Positions 44,267 to 54,677 of a DNA stretch of 64,000 nucleotides are shown here, in pieces. Numbering within the stretch: position 1 is the stretch's first letter; every line of letters starts with the position of its first letter. The position numbers and the translations under genes were made by a program. Below the pieces are notes generated by a model that was given only the letters and a program-made list of their open reading frames with translations, did no database searches and was not told the origin of the DNA. The stretch is from positions 248,001 to 312,000 of the forward strand of contig JANQBS010000005.1 in NCBI GenBank assembly GCA_033085395.1, written 5' to 3'. Source of the stretch: Xanthoparmelia taractica. Its lineage: Eukaryota > Ascomycota > Lecanoromycetes > Lecanorales > Parmeliaceae.

Positions 44267-45214
44267 GCAGGTCGCGTGGATGGGAACATGGCGATTGCGT
44301 CTTACGATGTATCATCATCCTGCATGCATACTTTCCTTATCTCCTCGCAACGTCTGATTGGTTCGCCACCAATTTTTTGCAATTGGAAATCTTCGGAAAT
44401 TACATGTATGCATACTTCACTCTCGCTGGAAATATGATCGAGTCATGCGGGTTTGTACGAGCATATGGGGGGGTCCTCCCTGGCATCTGATGATTTCCAC
44501 ACACGTACTCGTATATAAAGAGAAGCACATAGCATCACGAAAGCACATATCCAATCAATCAATAATTCAATCAATCACAAGTCCCTGCCTAGGTACTTTA
44601 TCACTGCCCATGTACTTTATCAAAATCCTTTGAGCTAAGGCCTAAGCACCTGCCGCATCGAGCACTTTTGTGCCGGAAGAAAAACAAAACGGTCTCCTGC
44701 AAGTCATCGGCGCACCAGCCCGGTGATCCCTGGAAAAGCTTATCAGTCATTGTTTGCTTTGCTTAATCCGATAAGTGCTCGTGTGCTGTGCTGTTCTGCT
44801 TTTCTACGTGGCATACGATCCGGTGACGGTGCCGGAGTGCCGATCGTCAGACGTGCAGCTCTCATTGTGCATGCGTAGATGTGATTCGGAAGGCTTTTAC
44901 CCTCCCCCCTCCACCCCATGGGGTTAGTTTGCTTGATTGCTGAGGGGTTTTCGGCGCTCGCTTCACTGGGGGACAGGCGGGGGAAAGCCACAGAAGCCAT
45001 TTCTTCGAGATCCAGTCGGCTTGCAATATCCAGAGCGCTGGTCCACGAAACAGTCAAGGAAGTAATTCCCAGCCCGTTGATGAGGATCGAGCAGCCGAAG
45101 GAAAAGATACAGTCCAGGTCAACTGCAACGCCTACAGGCAATCGTACCTGTAGAGCGCCTGCCTTGTTAACGCTTTTTACTGTACAGATATCTGGCCCGC
45201 TCTCCCTGATACCC
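44267..45214. other. convergent intergenic, about 950 bp
   Basis: 3' flanks of the protease and YPI1. Open frames 44743-45141 (minus) and 44918-45433 (plus) overlap each other and match nothing; the latter is partly antisense to YPI1. No gene supported. Confidence 0.5.
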
Positions 45215-45780
45215 TCACGATTTCGCCTCCGCTTTTTTCACTTTCGGCGCCGTCTCATAAGCATTCGCGCTTTTCCTTTTCACCCTCCCTCTCCTGTTTT
45301 CCCCTCGTCCTCCATCACTGTGATCATGCCCGCAGCCCTGACCCGGCTCGCCATGCTGATGCCTCTGCTTCTTCGCCTTGCCCTTGCCACCCATTCGTGC
45401 GCGGCCGTCATCGCCGCCGGAGTCGCTATCTAAAGAAGAGTCGGAGTCGGAGCCGGAGTCGGAGGATTCGGAAGAGGATTCACCGACGGGGTGCGGTGCG
45501 TGGTAGATGCAGCAAACTAGATTTCGTGCTATTGTCAGTCATTGCCTGGTAGTGAACGAAATGGAAGGACCGAGGGCGTGTAGCACGAACCTTTCGATCT
45601 CTTCCGACCTAATCCCTCGTTGTCGACGACATCTTCAGCCCATTGTATCCGCCTCCTGTTCTGTGGCGAGGGAGCCGTAGCGCGTAGGCGGAGGACGGGC
45701 GTCGATGTTAGAGTTTGCGTAGCTGTGGCTGTTGTGGTGGGGGTCGTGGAATGGTTGCGGGAGGAGGGTTGGTGGGGCAT
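45215..45780 (-). CDS. YPI1: protein phosphatase 1 regulator Ypi1 (inhibitor-3/PPP1R11 homologue)
   Basis: Two exons on the minus strand: 45780-45591 and 45516-45215 (163 aa), intron 74 bp. Binds and regulates PP1 (Glc7). The PP1 docking motif R-R-I-Q-W, of the RVxF type, opens the conserved core QWAEDVVDNEGLGRKRSK, which joins across the intron to VCCIYHAPHPVGESSSES. The cysteine pair and the acidic Ser/Asp run are family hallmarks. The tail is Gly/Lys-rich with a His/Cys-rich patch (GCGHDHSDGG) and ends basic. Yeast Ypi1 is 155 aa. Exon 2 is not visible as a long frame of its own and was recovered by splicing. Confidence 0.94.
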
Positions 45781-46492
45781 TGTGGAGAGAGTGACAACGC
45801 GTTTGGACTAGGATCGAGGAGTGGGCGGATGTGTGGGTGTATATGGCAGATATTGGGCAAAATCTTGCTGGGATAGATCGCTTCGAGGAGTTTTTGTAGA
45901 GAGAGAGGATTTCTTTGTTGGCGGCGTGGAATTGTTAAGCAACCCCGGCAAGATATCGTTTGTTAGCATGATAAGTCTGATAGATCGAGGACGCTGATTT
46001 GTTGAGGACTGATATGTCGAGGACTCGTTCGTCAACACGACCTTTAACCATATATCACCCTCGTGAGACCTTCTCCGTTGCCTATTCACTTGGTCTTTTA
46101 CTGATGGTAAGCCCGGCTATAAGTCTCTTCAAACTTTGTTCACAAGACCCCCGTCTACACGGTGAAATTCCAGTCTCTTGTTTCATTTCATTATCCGATC
46201 GTTCATTCCATCAATCTTCAGGCACTGGGCTGGGATCGATCAATACGCTCTGTTCCTTCTCGCTTAGCGTACGACATCTCATCTTATAGCCTCAAAGGTA
46301 TCCTTGTCAGCTCAGCATCTCGCTCCAATTTCCTACAGCTTCTTGTCTGTCCATCACGCATTTCTCCGAATATGCTCAAGGCCTGAACCCAGACGCTGCA
46401 GCTCAAACTCTCACTCCAACACGCCGAGCTCTTCACATTAGGGTTCTTCACATTACGGTGTCCTCTCGGCACTTCTAGGGATCCTGACACCC
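45781..46492. other. divergent intergenic, 712 bp
   Basis: Promoters of YPI1 (minus) and the gene at 46493 (plus). The minus frame at 45808-46089 is open but resembles nothing and is probably the YPI1 leader. No repeat seen. Confidence 0.5.
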
Positions 46493-47368
46493 ATGCCTCG
46501 TAAGCAAAGACCACCTTTCGAGGTAGCTGTCACCGCCAGCCCTCTCTTTAAACTAGCCTTGGAGGTCCGCATCATGATCTACGAACTGCTGCTCATCCAG
46601 GAGGGAGGCATTTACATTCCTCGCGACATCTTCGCGCGTAGGGACAGCGGAAGAACAGGGTCCACGGCATACGAATGTCTTTATTGTGGGCTCATTTTGC
46701 TAAGTTATCATGGCTCTAAGCAGCACATTGTGGAGCACCACCCCCGCGTACGTCCCACCTCTTTCCATCCGCTACGGGTTCTTCTTCCGGGATTATCGGT
46801 ATCACTTCTTCAGACTTGCCATATCATCCGGCTTGAAGCCAGCCCTATTCTCTATTCCAGGAACAGTTTCCATTTCACTGATCTTGCTACTGCGAGCAAC
46901 TTCCGCTGGGGCACTGATTGTGCACAAGCCAAGGCAACCCAGGAAATCGGTATCAAAATGGTGCGTTGCACACCACTCGAACCTTGGGTGGCGTACTTCA
47001 CAAAACGGACGCGAAGTCTCGGTCAAGACTTCCCTCATCTCAGGCGTATGACAGTCGATCTCCAATTTTCGTGCGGGTGCGAGAGTGCTGATCTGTTACG
47101 CTCAATGTCAGAAGGGCTTAGACAGAGACGCCAGAGACTGGAATGGGTGCTTTTTTTGGCGTTCGGTGCTGAAGAGGTGCTGGACTGCTTCAAACCATTG
47201 GTAGACGGAGAGAACGCCTCCGATAATGGCAAAAAGGAGGTGCGACAGCATGTCTGGCCTGTCAGGTCCGGCGGTGTGTGGAGAAACTCATTACTCTGGT
47301 GGGGATCTCCGGGTGAAGTAGTGCCTCAGAAGTACAGATTGATTGGGCGTCAGCCTCGGCTAAGGTAA
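46493..47368 (+). CDS. F-box/DUF7730-like fungal protein with zinc-finger-spaced insert
   Basis: Single exon, 291 aa. Opening SPLFKLALEVRIMIYELLL is the F-box-like start of a large fungal family of unknown function, and SLLQTCHIIRLEASPILYSRNSFHF is its second landmark. Between them, near residues 61-85, lies an insert with exact C2H2 zinc finger spacing: Cys-x2-Cys-x12-His-x3-His (CLYCG...KQHIVEHH). The third conserved zone is FPHLRRMTVDL. Adaptor or nuclear roles are possible but unproved. First ATG of the frame used as start. Confidence 0.8.
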   Translation: MPRKQRPPFEVAVTASPLFKLALEVRIMIYELLLIQEGGIYIPRDIFARRDSGRTGSTAYECLYCGLILLSYHGSKQHIVEHHPRVRPTSFHPLRVLLPGLSVSLLQTCHIIRLEASPILYSRNSFHFTDLATASNFRWGTDCAQAKATQEIGIKMVRCTPLEPWVAYFTKRTRSLGQDFPHLRRMTVDLQFSCGCESADLLRSMSEGLRQRRQRLEWVLFLAFGAEEVLDCFKPLVDGENASDNGKKEVRQHVWPVRSGGVWRNSLLWWGSPGEVVPQKYRLIGRQPRLR

Positions 47369-50042
47369 TGGACCGATAAGGGAGGTTCTACGCAGCTTAC
47401 AATGACTACCCCCTGACTTTGTAGGAAAGCAGACAAATTACAGATCGGTGTTGTGCTTTGCTCGAAGATCATCAGCTCAACACTGCAATAAAAGCATGAA
47501 TTTTCAGGCTCCCGGCAAGCCCATCTTACCAAGTACAACATTAGAAAAGAAAGGCTCGCTCTCTAACGCCCTTTCCATATGATGTCAATGCCCCTACATT
47601 TCACTGCTCATCATTTGAATCCACTCTGTGAGCACCCATCTTGCCATTCTCCTGCAGCGCATCACAGCCGAGGGAAAAAGGAAAAGTCAATGTGGGCCCA
47701 CCAAGATCAAAAGGACTCGAAAATTGGCGATTTCCTATAACACTCCATCCACCGAATGCCTTATATGTAATATACTTGATATAGGTAGACTTTGATATTC
47801 TAGCTGAGCGCTACGGCCTCTGTCGTCAAAAATTGGCTTCATCCTGAATCGTCGCGAAAGTATCCGGCGTCGAAACCCCTTCAGATTGACTCTTACACTC
47901 ACACACCGATCAAGTCATTTAGTGTACTGGCCATCTTTATGCGTAATTCTTATCTTCCTGTAGTTCAAACCCTTTATCTTCTTTTCCTGCCTTGCTGTCT
48001 ACTCGTCTATCTTAATGAATGCGACAAAGCCCGTCGAGGAAGGGCATTTATACCAGAAGCTATGGCACACGTAGCAAAAGACCTCTACTTGTTTTGAAGA
48101 AGATGACAATACCAACCCATGACAGACAGCCTCATCTACCTAATCTCCCTAGATCTTCAAACATCCAAGTCCTCTGCTCGAGTCACCGTCTTCCGGCCCA
48201 GGCGATTGTTTTATGGCATGAAGTGCACAGCGAGTCAGTCATAAATGTATGATGGATTTTCGATTCAGCTATCCTTTCGCCGCAGAATCTCGGCCGCTTC
48301 TCTATTATGAGATAGCTTTTTAATCATGAGATGTGTCGAGACGGGCCTCGTGCGCATGAGAAAGCGAAGGGTTATCAGAGTGCTTGCTGAATGCATGCGT
48401 GTATGATGGATACCAACGGATTTAGTACTGTCCAATTCCATGGCACAGAAGTGCAATGGCAATCGATCTGCCAGGATACTTGCTTATCTTGCATTGCGAT
48501 TGCCCTCGAGTGAGTTACTATTAATTGCTTGTTATCAGGATCAACGTGGGTACAGTGGAGAGAGCATTGCGGCGTAATGGACCGAGTTGTTCGGTACTCA
48601 GATCAGCGCCGATTCTGTGCGAGTCTCGTACGTTCACTCTAATAATACTTGCAGGACGGCACTCATTTCGACGCTTGTATAGGCCTAGTATTTGTAATGT
48701 TTGGTGGCAGCGATGGGTCTCAGGACAGAGTAATACATGTATTCGCAGTCTAATGTGCCTGATACGTCGGCTGGTAACGATTCACAGGGCCGGCTCTTGA
48801 CCCTGCACTCTCCACTTTGCACTCTGCACTACTTCCAAGGCTGCAGTGTCTTGTTACTATCAATGCCGATTGCTTCTTTTGGGCCAAATGCTTACCACGC
48901 CTGAGGAAGTAGTGCATGAACACCTTGCTTCGAAAATAGACAGTGGTGTGTGTGTAGAAGAGAGATCCCTTGCGCTCAATGGTTCGGTTGTGCGCAGGAT
49001 GCAGTCACGAAACACCTTTTGTCATGCAGGCCCCCTGCAGGCTGCACGCAATGACTACCGCTTACGGGACGGAGTAAAGGAAAGCTGACAGTATGATCCA
49101 TGAGTGAGAAGGAGGAACAGCATAATTCCTACCTCGCAACTTTGCGTGAATTGGGCTTTTTTTTTTTTCTGTTTAATATAACTCGTTGGGGCGAAGGATG
49201 AAGCATGACGAGAAAGGATGACACAGAGAAGCGGAGCAATCACGAAAAGTTGGAGAAAAGCCGTTGCGCGCGCGCGCCGACTAAAGCTAAGGCTTAAGGC
49301 TAAGCTTTAGAGTGTTGCCGGTCCCTGAATTTAGCGCCTAAGTAGATCTTCCTTCGCTTGCGCTTTCTTTCTTTTGCTCTCTTTCCTGCCATTGGCCCAT
49401 TGCCCTATAACTGTTTCCTTTGCCAGGACGGATGGGATGGCTTCATTTACTCAGTAGAATTATATTCCGTATACTGTAATGTTGTAGTGTTGACAGATCA
49501 GTCCAGCTGTTTAATCATGAACTTTGATCAGGCAAAAGCTTTGCCATGTAAGATTGGCTACTTGAGCTTTGGGGGTTGGCATTTTGGTTATTTTACCCCT
49601 GTCAGTTTTTAAGATTGCGAACCAACTTCAGCCCGCGTTTTAGTCGAGTTGAGTTGAGCTAATTGTGAAGCCTCCCTCCCCTGAGAGCCGAGCCCCCCGT
49701 TTTCTTGTCCCTCTTTTCTGATACTGATACTGATACTTACCTACTCTCCTCCACATCATATCCAAGTACCAAGCATACCAAGATTCAGTGTGTCGAGAGG
49801 TCAAGGCCACTTTGTTGGTCGTTCATTCCTTTGTTTCAATCACTTCAAAAACACACTCTCTCTTTCTTTTCCTACTCACTCTTAGTCCTTCCTTCCCCGT
49901 CTACCTGCTTGTCGAATTGGGAAATCTCAAACAAAGCACAAAGCGCGTACCCTTAATACCTCGTCCCCCCCATTCACTCTCCTTACCACAGAGATGCAGT
50001 GAACAGCCTTGGAATTTCCAGTTACTCTTGAGGTCATCCTTC
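47369..50042. other. gene-poor stretch, about 2.7 kb, ending in a pyrimidine-rich promoter
   Basis: No gene supported in 47369-49600; the short frames match nothing. A GC alternation GCGCGCGCGCGC is at about 49266. From 49650 the plus strand is rich in CT tracts, with TGATAC three times in tandem at about 49720, which fits the promoter and a long leader of the gene at 50043. Confidence 0.5.
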
Positions 50043-52471
50043 ATGAATCAACTCGAATCATTCATGTCTGGACAATCGCATCGCAGCCGTTACGGCCTCC
50101 ACCTCGGCAAGAGACTTCCCACTGCCATTGCCTTACCAGAACCTGCCTCCATCAAAACCCTCGTTGACAAGCCTCTTGCTGGTCTCTCGGCGTTCTTTAA
50201 ACGTGATAATTGCAGCGGCTCCAACAGCTCCAATGCTGGCTGCCAGAAACCTACAGACGGGAACAATGTCACTCTGCCCGTCGCCCTCGCCGTCATAATT
50301 CCAATTGCACTGGCTATTGTTCTCTTCATCTACTTCCACCGAAAGCATGTCAAAAAGCTTCGCCACGAAGATGCCAATGACCCACATAAGTCTCTGGACT
50401 TTGGCTGGGACCCAGCTAGCAATGCCCGTACCAATACCAAGAAGGGCAAGAAGAACAAACCCGAAATGGTCGCTACCGATCTCGATGGGGAGAAGGCCTT
50501 GCGCCGTGGGCGTGGCATGTCGATGGATATGGACATCAGCAGCCCGTACTTGTTGCCCCCTGGCCTCGGCGGCTCTCGCGAGTCCTTGCATTCCATGTCA
50601 CGCACCATGCACAGCCAAGATGATCGGTACAGACCTGCAACCACATACGTCCCAGGCGACACCACCTCGGTTCACTCCTACAGGACTGGACGGAAAGGTA
50701 CCGACGACTCGTCAAGCTATGCTGGCTCCGCTTCAACCAAGCGTAGCCCCGGCGATGATATGAAGAAGGACCTTCTCGGAAACGCGCAGAGGATGTCGAG
50801 GTCCATGCCACCCGTCAATCAATCCCCGGCTCCCCCAATCCAAGTGCCTGAAGCAGCAAAACAACCCTCTCGCATAGCATCACCCTCAGGCCCACAGGGT
50901 GCAGGCCTCGCTCCTAAATTTCCACTCACTGATACTCCTCGGGATTCGTACATGGACAAAAACGGTGCCGAGCTTCGGAAGAGCAACAACTATCTTGGCG
51001 CTTTCATCCATAGCAGAGAACCTTCCACCGAGGTCCATAGCCGGGACTTTGCAACTCCAAAAAGTGAATATGCGACTCCCAACGAAGTTCCTTCGACTCC
51101 CTCGTCCGCGATCCAGCAGACCGCTCCCTCACCATTGCCACAACAGCCCGCTCCTTCTTCGACACTCCAGCGAACCTCCAGCCGAAAGAGCCCTCCGCCA
51201 AACGTCAACACACAAGCTCTCACATCGCGGTCGCCGCCACCAAACGCCACCGAAGTTCCATCGACAAGAAGCTCTTCGTCCAGACCACCAAGGAAACAAT
51301 CCCTACGTTCCTCTACAGAGCAAGCTCGTACCGAAAATTTTCTGGACGATGCAAGCGATTATGGTGACGGCTTTCAAGTGATGCCCCCATCGCTCCGTAG
51401 CTCGCAGGGCTCACAGCACGAATTAAACCGTCAATCGAGTCAAGCTTATATGCCTCCCATCCATGAACATGGTCTTGGCATCGAAGAAGGACAGCGTCCT
51501 GGCTTCGATCCCCGCAGATCATCCATGGGCTTTCGACCCCTGCCACCAGATGACCCCACAGATAACCCTGAGCAACGGGCAAATCGAATCAGGTCTTTCT
51601 ACAAGGAGTACTTCGATGATTCCCGACCAGGGCCAATGCACGCGGCGGGAGACTACGTTGAGGACTACGACCAGCACTATCTTGGTGATGGAGCCATCTT
51701 TGATCAAACGACTGGCCAATTCGTGACCGCTCAACGTCAGTACCCCGCACCATACGAACAATCTCGCGGTCGGCCGTACGCCGAGCCATATGGTCGACGA
51801 GCCATGACACCACCACCGCGTGCACCACCCGGTTACGGACGCCGTCACGCTGCTACCATGTCTGGCAGCAGTAGAACCATGACTCCCAGGTCCCGCGCTC
51901 ATTCCTCTCACTCTGGTCGCTTTGGCCCGTCTGGCCGTGGCCCTCCACCGAAGCAAGTCCCTCCGCCACAGCCATTGAACGTTCTTCCCTCTCCTCATCT
52001 TTTGAAAGAAGACACTTTCCTACCAATGGACTTTGCGCCTCCCTCTACAGCTAGGGAGCGTCAAGCTGGTCGTTCAGGAAGCCCGCGTGGAGGTTTGAGG
52101 CCATACTCGCCAAGTGTTCCCGCCCACATGCCCCTGGCCTCCTCATTCGATGACCTTGCCCCAATGCCTAGCCCGTAAGTGTCCCTCTCCTCGTCATTAG
52201 AGATCCTGCTTATCGATGTTGTAGTCATCTACTCCGCAAATCTGGAACCTTCACTGCACTAGACTTTGCTCCACCTCCTCGCTTCAAGAACAACGACACT
52301 GCTTCCGACTCTGGCTCCATCCGCAGCAACCACAGTGGTGTATCTGCACGAACGAACCAGAGCATACGCGCTGGTGCGTATCGGGTCAGTCGCATACCAA
52401 AGGAGTTTGTGGGTACGAAAGAGGATCTCAATGAGGCCCTGAGGCCGCAATGGAACATGCATGCATTATAG
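50043..52471 (+). CDS. single-pass membrane protein conserved in ascomycetes, function unknown
   Basis: Two exons: 50043-52174 and 52225-52471 (792 aa), intron 50 bp. A short N-terminal part with a Cys pair (KRDNCSGSNSSNAGCQKP) precedes one transmembrane helix (LPVALAVIIPIALAIVLFIYF) and a basic stop-transfer, HRKHVKKLRHEDAND. The long cytoplasmic tail is disordered but has conserved islands: HKSLDFGWDP, RGRGMSMDMDISSPYLLPPG, ESLHSMSRTM and a second such island IRSFYKEYFDDSRP. The last exon adds HLLRKSGTFTALDFAPPPRF and RAGAYRVSRIPKEFVGT. The family is known to me only as a conserved hypothetical. Two in-frame starts exist (50043 and 50064); the first is used. Confidence 0.88.
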
Positions 52472-53237
52472 ACATTTCGCTTCTGCTCTAGCATGACAGC
52501 ATAGCATCTCGTCACGGTTGCCGCGCAACCTCGACGAGCGGGGGAACCATTAATGAAGAGACGTACATGGCCTGTACAACATGTTGGTATGTACAGTATT
52601 CAACAAAATATATAGAGCTAGGGGAGGGGATTTTGAGGGGGTTGACGTGGAGTGGAGCATTTGGAGCTCATCATGGGGAAATCTTGATTGAGAGGTCCAC
52701 TTCGCTTCTAATGTAATGACATTATATTTTAGAAATATTATTGGTTCATAGCAGGTCTATTAATAAAGAAACTGCTACAACAACAACTATCTCGATCTCG
52801 ATGCATTCATTATGCTGCCTGCAACCGTGTACTATCACCACAAGCAAGCGTCTTCAACCCCATTCCATCCTGTAGCTCCAGACTCGAACGCATCTCGTCT
52901 CCATCACCATCTCCCTCCATCCCCATCACATCATCCACCCCCATCACATAAACTCCTCCTCATCAAACTCCTCCTCTTTGCTCCTCCCTACGCTCTCTCG
53001 AACCCATCTCCTCTTCTTTCCGCCGCGCCGCGTTCCAACTCCGCTTTTGCGCGCGCTGGTGAGAGAAAGGTATGTTTCCTTTTTTAGTCCCGATGTATTC
53101 ACCATGTAGCCTGCAACTGTGCACTTTGACCATGACTACAAAGAAGCAACGCGTCTTGGAAATCCATTCCGTTTTCCATCCTATGGTGTAGCTTATTCAT
53201 TTCCGTTGGCTACTGTATCTATCCTCACTCATTCACA
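52472..53237. other. intergenic with a partial duplication
   Basis: 3' flanks of two convergent genes. The right half (from about 52813) is a diverged copy of the 3' part of the neighbouring CCDC25 homologue. An AT-rich stretch at 52700-52790 precedes it. Confidence 0.6.
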
Positions 53238-53440
53238 TCACATGAAATCCTCCTCGTCGAACCCCTCCTCATTGCTCCTTGCCCCCTCCCCAGCCATCAA
53301 CGCCTCATACCCCCTCCCCCTCCTCTCCTTCTCCTCCTTGCGCTCCCTCGCCACTTTCTCCTCCTCCTTCCTCCGCTTGGCGTCTTCGACGCGCTTTTTC
53401 GCGCGTTGTCGAGCGAGGTGTGTTTCTTTTTGGTCGGGGA
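52813..53440. repeat. imperfect tandem duplication, two units of about 280-330 bp
   Basis: Unit A about 52813-53092, unit B about 53105-53440, same orientation. Shared landmarks in order: GCCTGCAAC(C/T)GTG, the CGTCTT block, CATCACAT(A/G)AA(A/C)TCCTCCTC, and the GCGCGC...GAG region near the right ends. Unit B is the 3' coding end and flank of the CCDC25 homologue. Unit A is degenerate. Confidence 0.7.
52945..53092 (-). pseudogene. broken copy of the 3' end of the CCDC25 homologue
   Basis: On the minus strand the copy still reads RAQKRSWNAARRKEEEMGSR in one frame and, after a shift, SKEEEFDEEEFM then stop, against RAKKRVEDAKRRKEEEK and SNEEGFDEEDFM in the intact gene. The frame change between the two parts shows it is not functional as a continuous end. 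No upstream exons accompany it. Confidence 0.7.
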
Positions 53441-53668
53441 GGGAGGACGCAGGGAGGGTCGTGCGGGTTTTGTGGAGGCGGTTGAGGGTCGAGTTGAGGC
53501 GGGCGGGGACGTGCTGGTGTTTCGTCGTCTTCGCGTCCCGGAACCCGACCTGCCCTGTCGCCATGCTGGCGTCTTTGTGCAGGTTCGTCCAGGGCGTGTA
53601 GATTATGGTTACGTTGTCTTTTTTGTTGCCTGTTCGACCCGACGGGAAGTTAGTGTGACGGGGACCTT

Positions 53669-53722
<54 letters not shown>

Positions 53723-54348
53723 ATGCGGTTCTGGAGGAGGAGGAGGAGGAGGAAGAGGAAGAAGGGCGGGGGTGGGGAGGTGAAGAGGGAAAGGAGAGGG
53801 GAGAGAGAGGGAGAAAGAAGGACCTTCAATCGAGTTCGCCTTTGTCAATTGCGCGCAGTCGTCCAGCAGGGCCGGGGGCAGCGCGTCCCATTTCTGCTCG
53901 GGCGTCAGGCGCAGGTAGACGTGCGCGGAGGAGAGGTTGTCGGCGTGGAACTGGGTCGGGATTTAGGAACGTTTTATCTTCGGTTTTTTTTTTTGCTTCT
54001 TTCTTTCACTTCACTCTTTGCCGTTCTTTTGCGCTCGTCTTGTCGGAGAAGGAGGGAGGTGTGGAAGGAAGTAAGAGAGGCGGACGTACCCTGTAGATGA
54101 ACGTGGGTGTTAGATCGTGGAACGGAGAAGAGCAGGTGGTGGGGGAAGAAGAAGGGGGGAAGGATCTGTATCACCAGACATCGCAGTCCCAGCCGAATTT
54201 GATCAATTCTTCGTCTGCGGGTTGAGGTGTCAGCGCTGGAGTGAGAGCATGAGGACAAGTGGGGGAAGAACGGACTTTCGAATTTGTCTTTGCCTACGTA
54301 GATGGTGGCTGGGGGTTCGACTACGTTGGACGTGAAGTAGTAGACCAT
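53238..54348 (-). CDS. CCDC25 homologue (NFACT-R/DUF814 domain), with a one-nucleotide exon
   Basis: Five exons on the minus strand: 54348-54276, 54214-54175, 54090, 53950-53824, 53629-53238 (210 aa; human CCDC25 is 208). Start MVYYFTSNVVEPPATIYVGK, then NEELIKFGWDCDVW, FHADNLSSAHVYLRL, AQLTKANSIEG, NKKDNVTIIYTPWTNL, MATGQVGFRDA, a long Lys/Arg/Glu coiled coil and the end EEGFDEEDFM. Human CCDC25 is a membrane DNA sensor; the fungal role is not known. The Trp of DVW/FH needs TG (end of exon 2) plus G, and that single G at 54090 is flanked by CTACAG and GTACGT. The intron at 53823-53630 holds a (CA)n and a pyrimidine tract. Its 3' end is tandemly duplicated at 52813-53092. Confidence 0.9.
53673..53718. 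repeat. (GT)n microsatellite
   Basis: About 23 uninterrupted GT units. It lies inside intron 4 of the CCDC25 homologue, where the transcript strand reads (CA)n. Open frames of Cys/Val repeats here are artefacts. Confidence 0.95.
53732..53822. repeat. purine-rich low-complexity tract with GGA repeats
   Basis: About 90 bp almost only G and A, beginning with seven GGA/GAG units. In the transcript of the CCDC25 homologue it is a polypyrimidine tract directly after the donor of the same 194-bp intron. Confidence 0.85.
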
Positions 54349-54677
54349 TGTCGTTGTTGTGGGGGGTTTATACGATGGTTAGGATGGTTGCGGAGGGAAG
54401 GCTAGGATTTCGGAGGATTTTGGCTTTATTCGTGTCCAAAGCCTTTCGAGATATCTGAGACGTACGCAGACTTTCTCAAGTTCTGACAATGCTCGAATTT
54501 GTATGCAATTGATTGATGTATTCTTTTTGCGATAGTGGTATCATTCATCCCTACAGAACCCTCAAAATTGATGGGACTGGCCCCTTGAATCTCCGCCAAA
54601 ATGGAGTGGCATGCGCTGTACATTTGTTAAAATCACACAAAGCCCAGACTATTTACATGAATGACATGACAGTGAAA
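54349..54677. other. intergenic, 329 bp
   Basis: Promoter of the CCDC25 homologue and 3' flank of the carrier gene, both on the minus strand. The frames 54426-54623 and 54513-54713 match nothing. Confidence 0.5.

Noticed and set aside
44918..45433. 171-codon plus-strand frame with hydrophobic end
   Set aside because: It overlaps the antisense of YPI1 exon 2, and its hydrophobic end is the reverse complement of Gly/Lys-rich codons.
53672..54100. Open frames of alternating Cys-Val then Glu/Arg-rich residues
   Set aside because: They translate a GT microsatellite and a purine tract within an intron of the minus-strand CCDC25 homologue.
54091..54174. A longer third exon in the CCDC25 homologue (for example 76 nt or more from 54090)
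   Set aside because: It keeps frame only by inserting about 25 unrelated residues in the middle of a conserved block.
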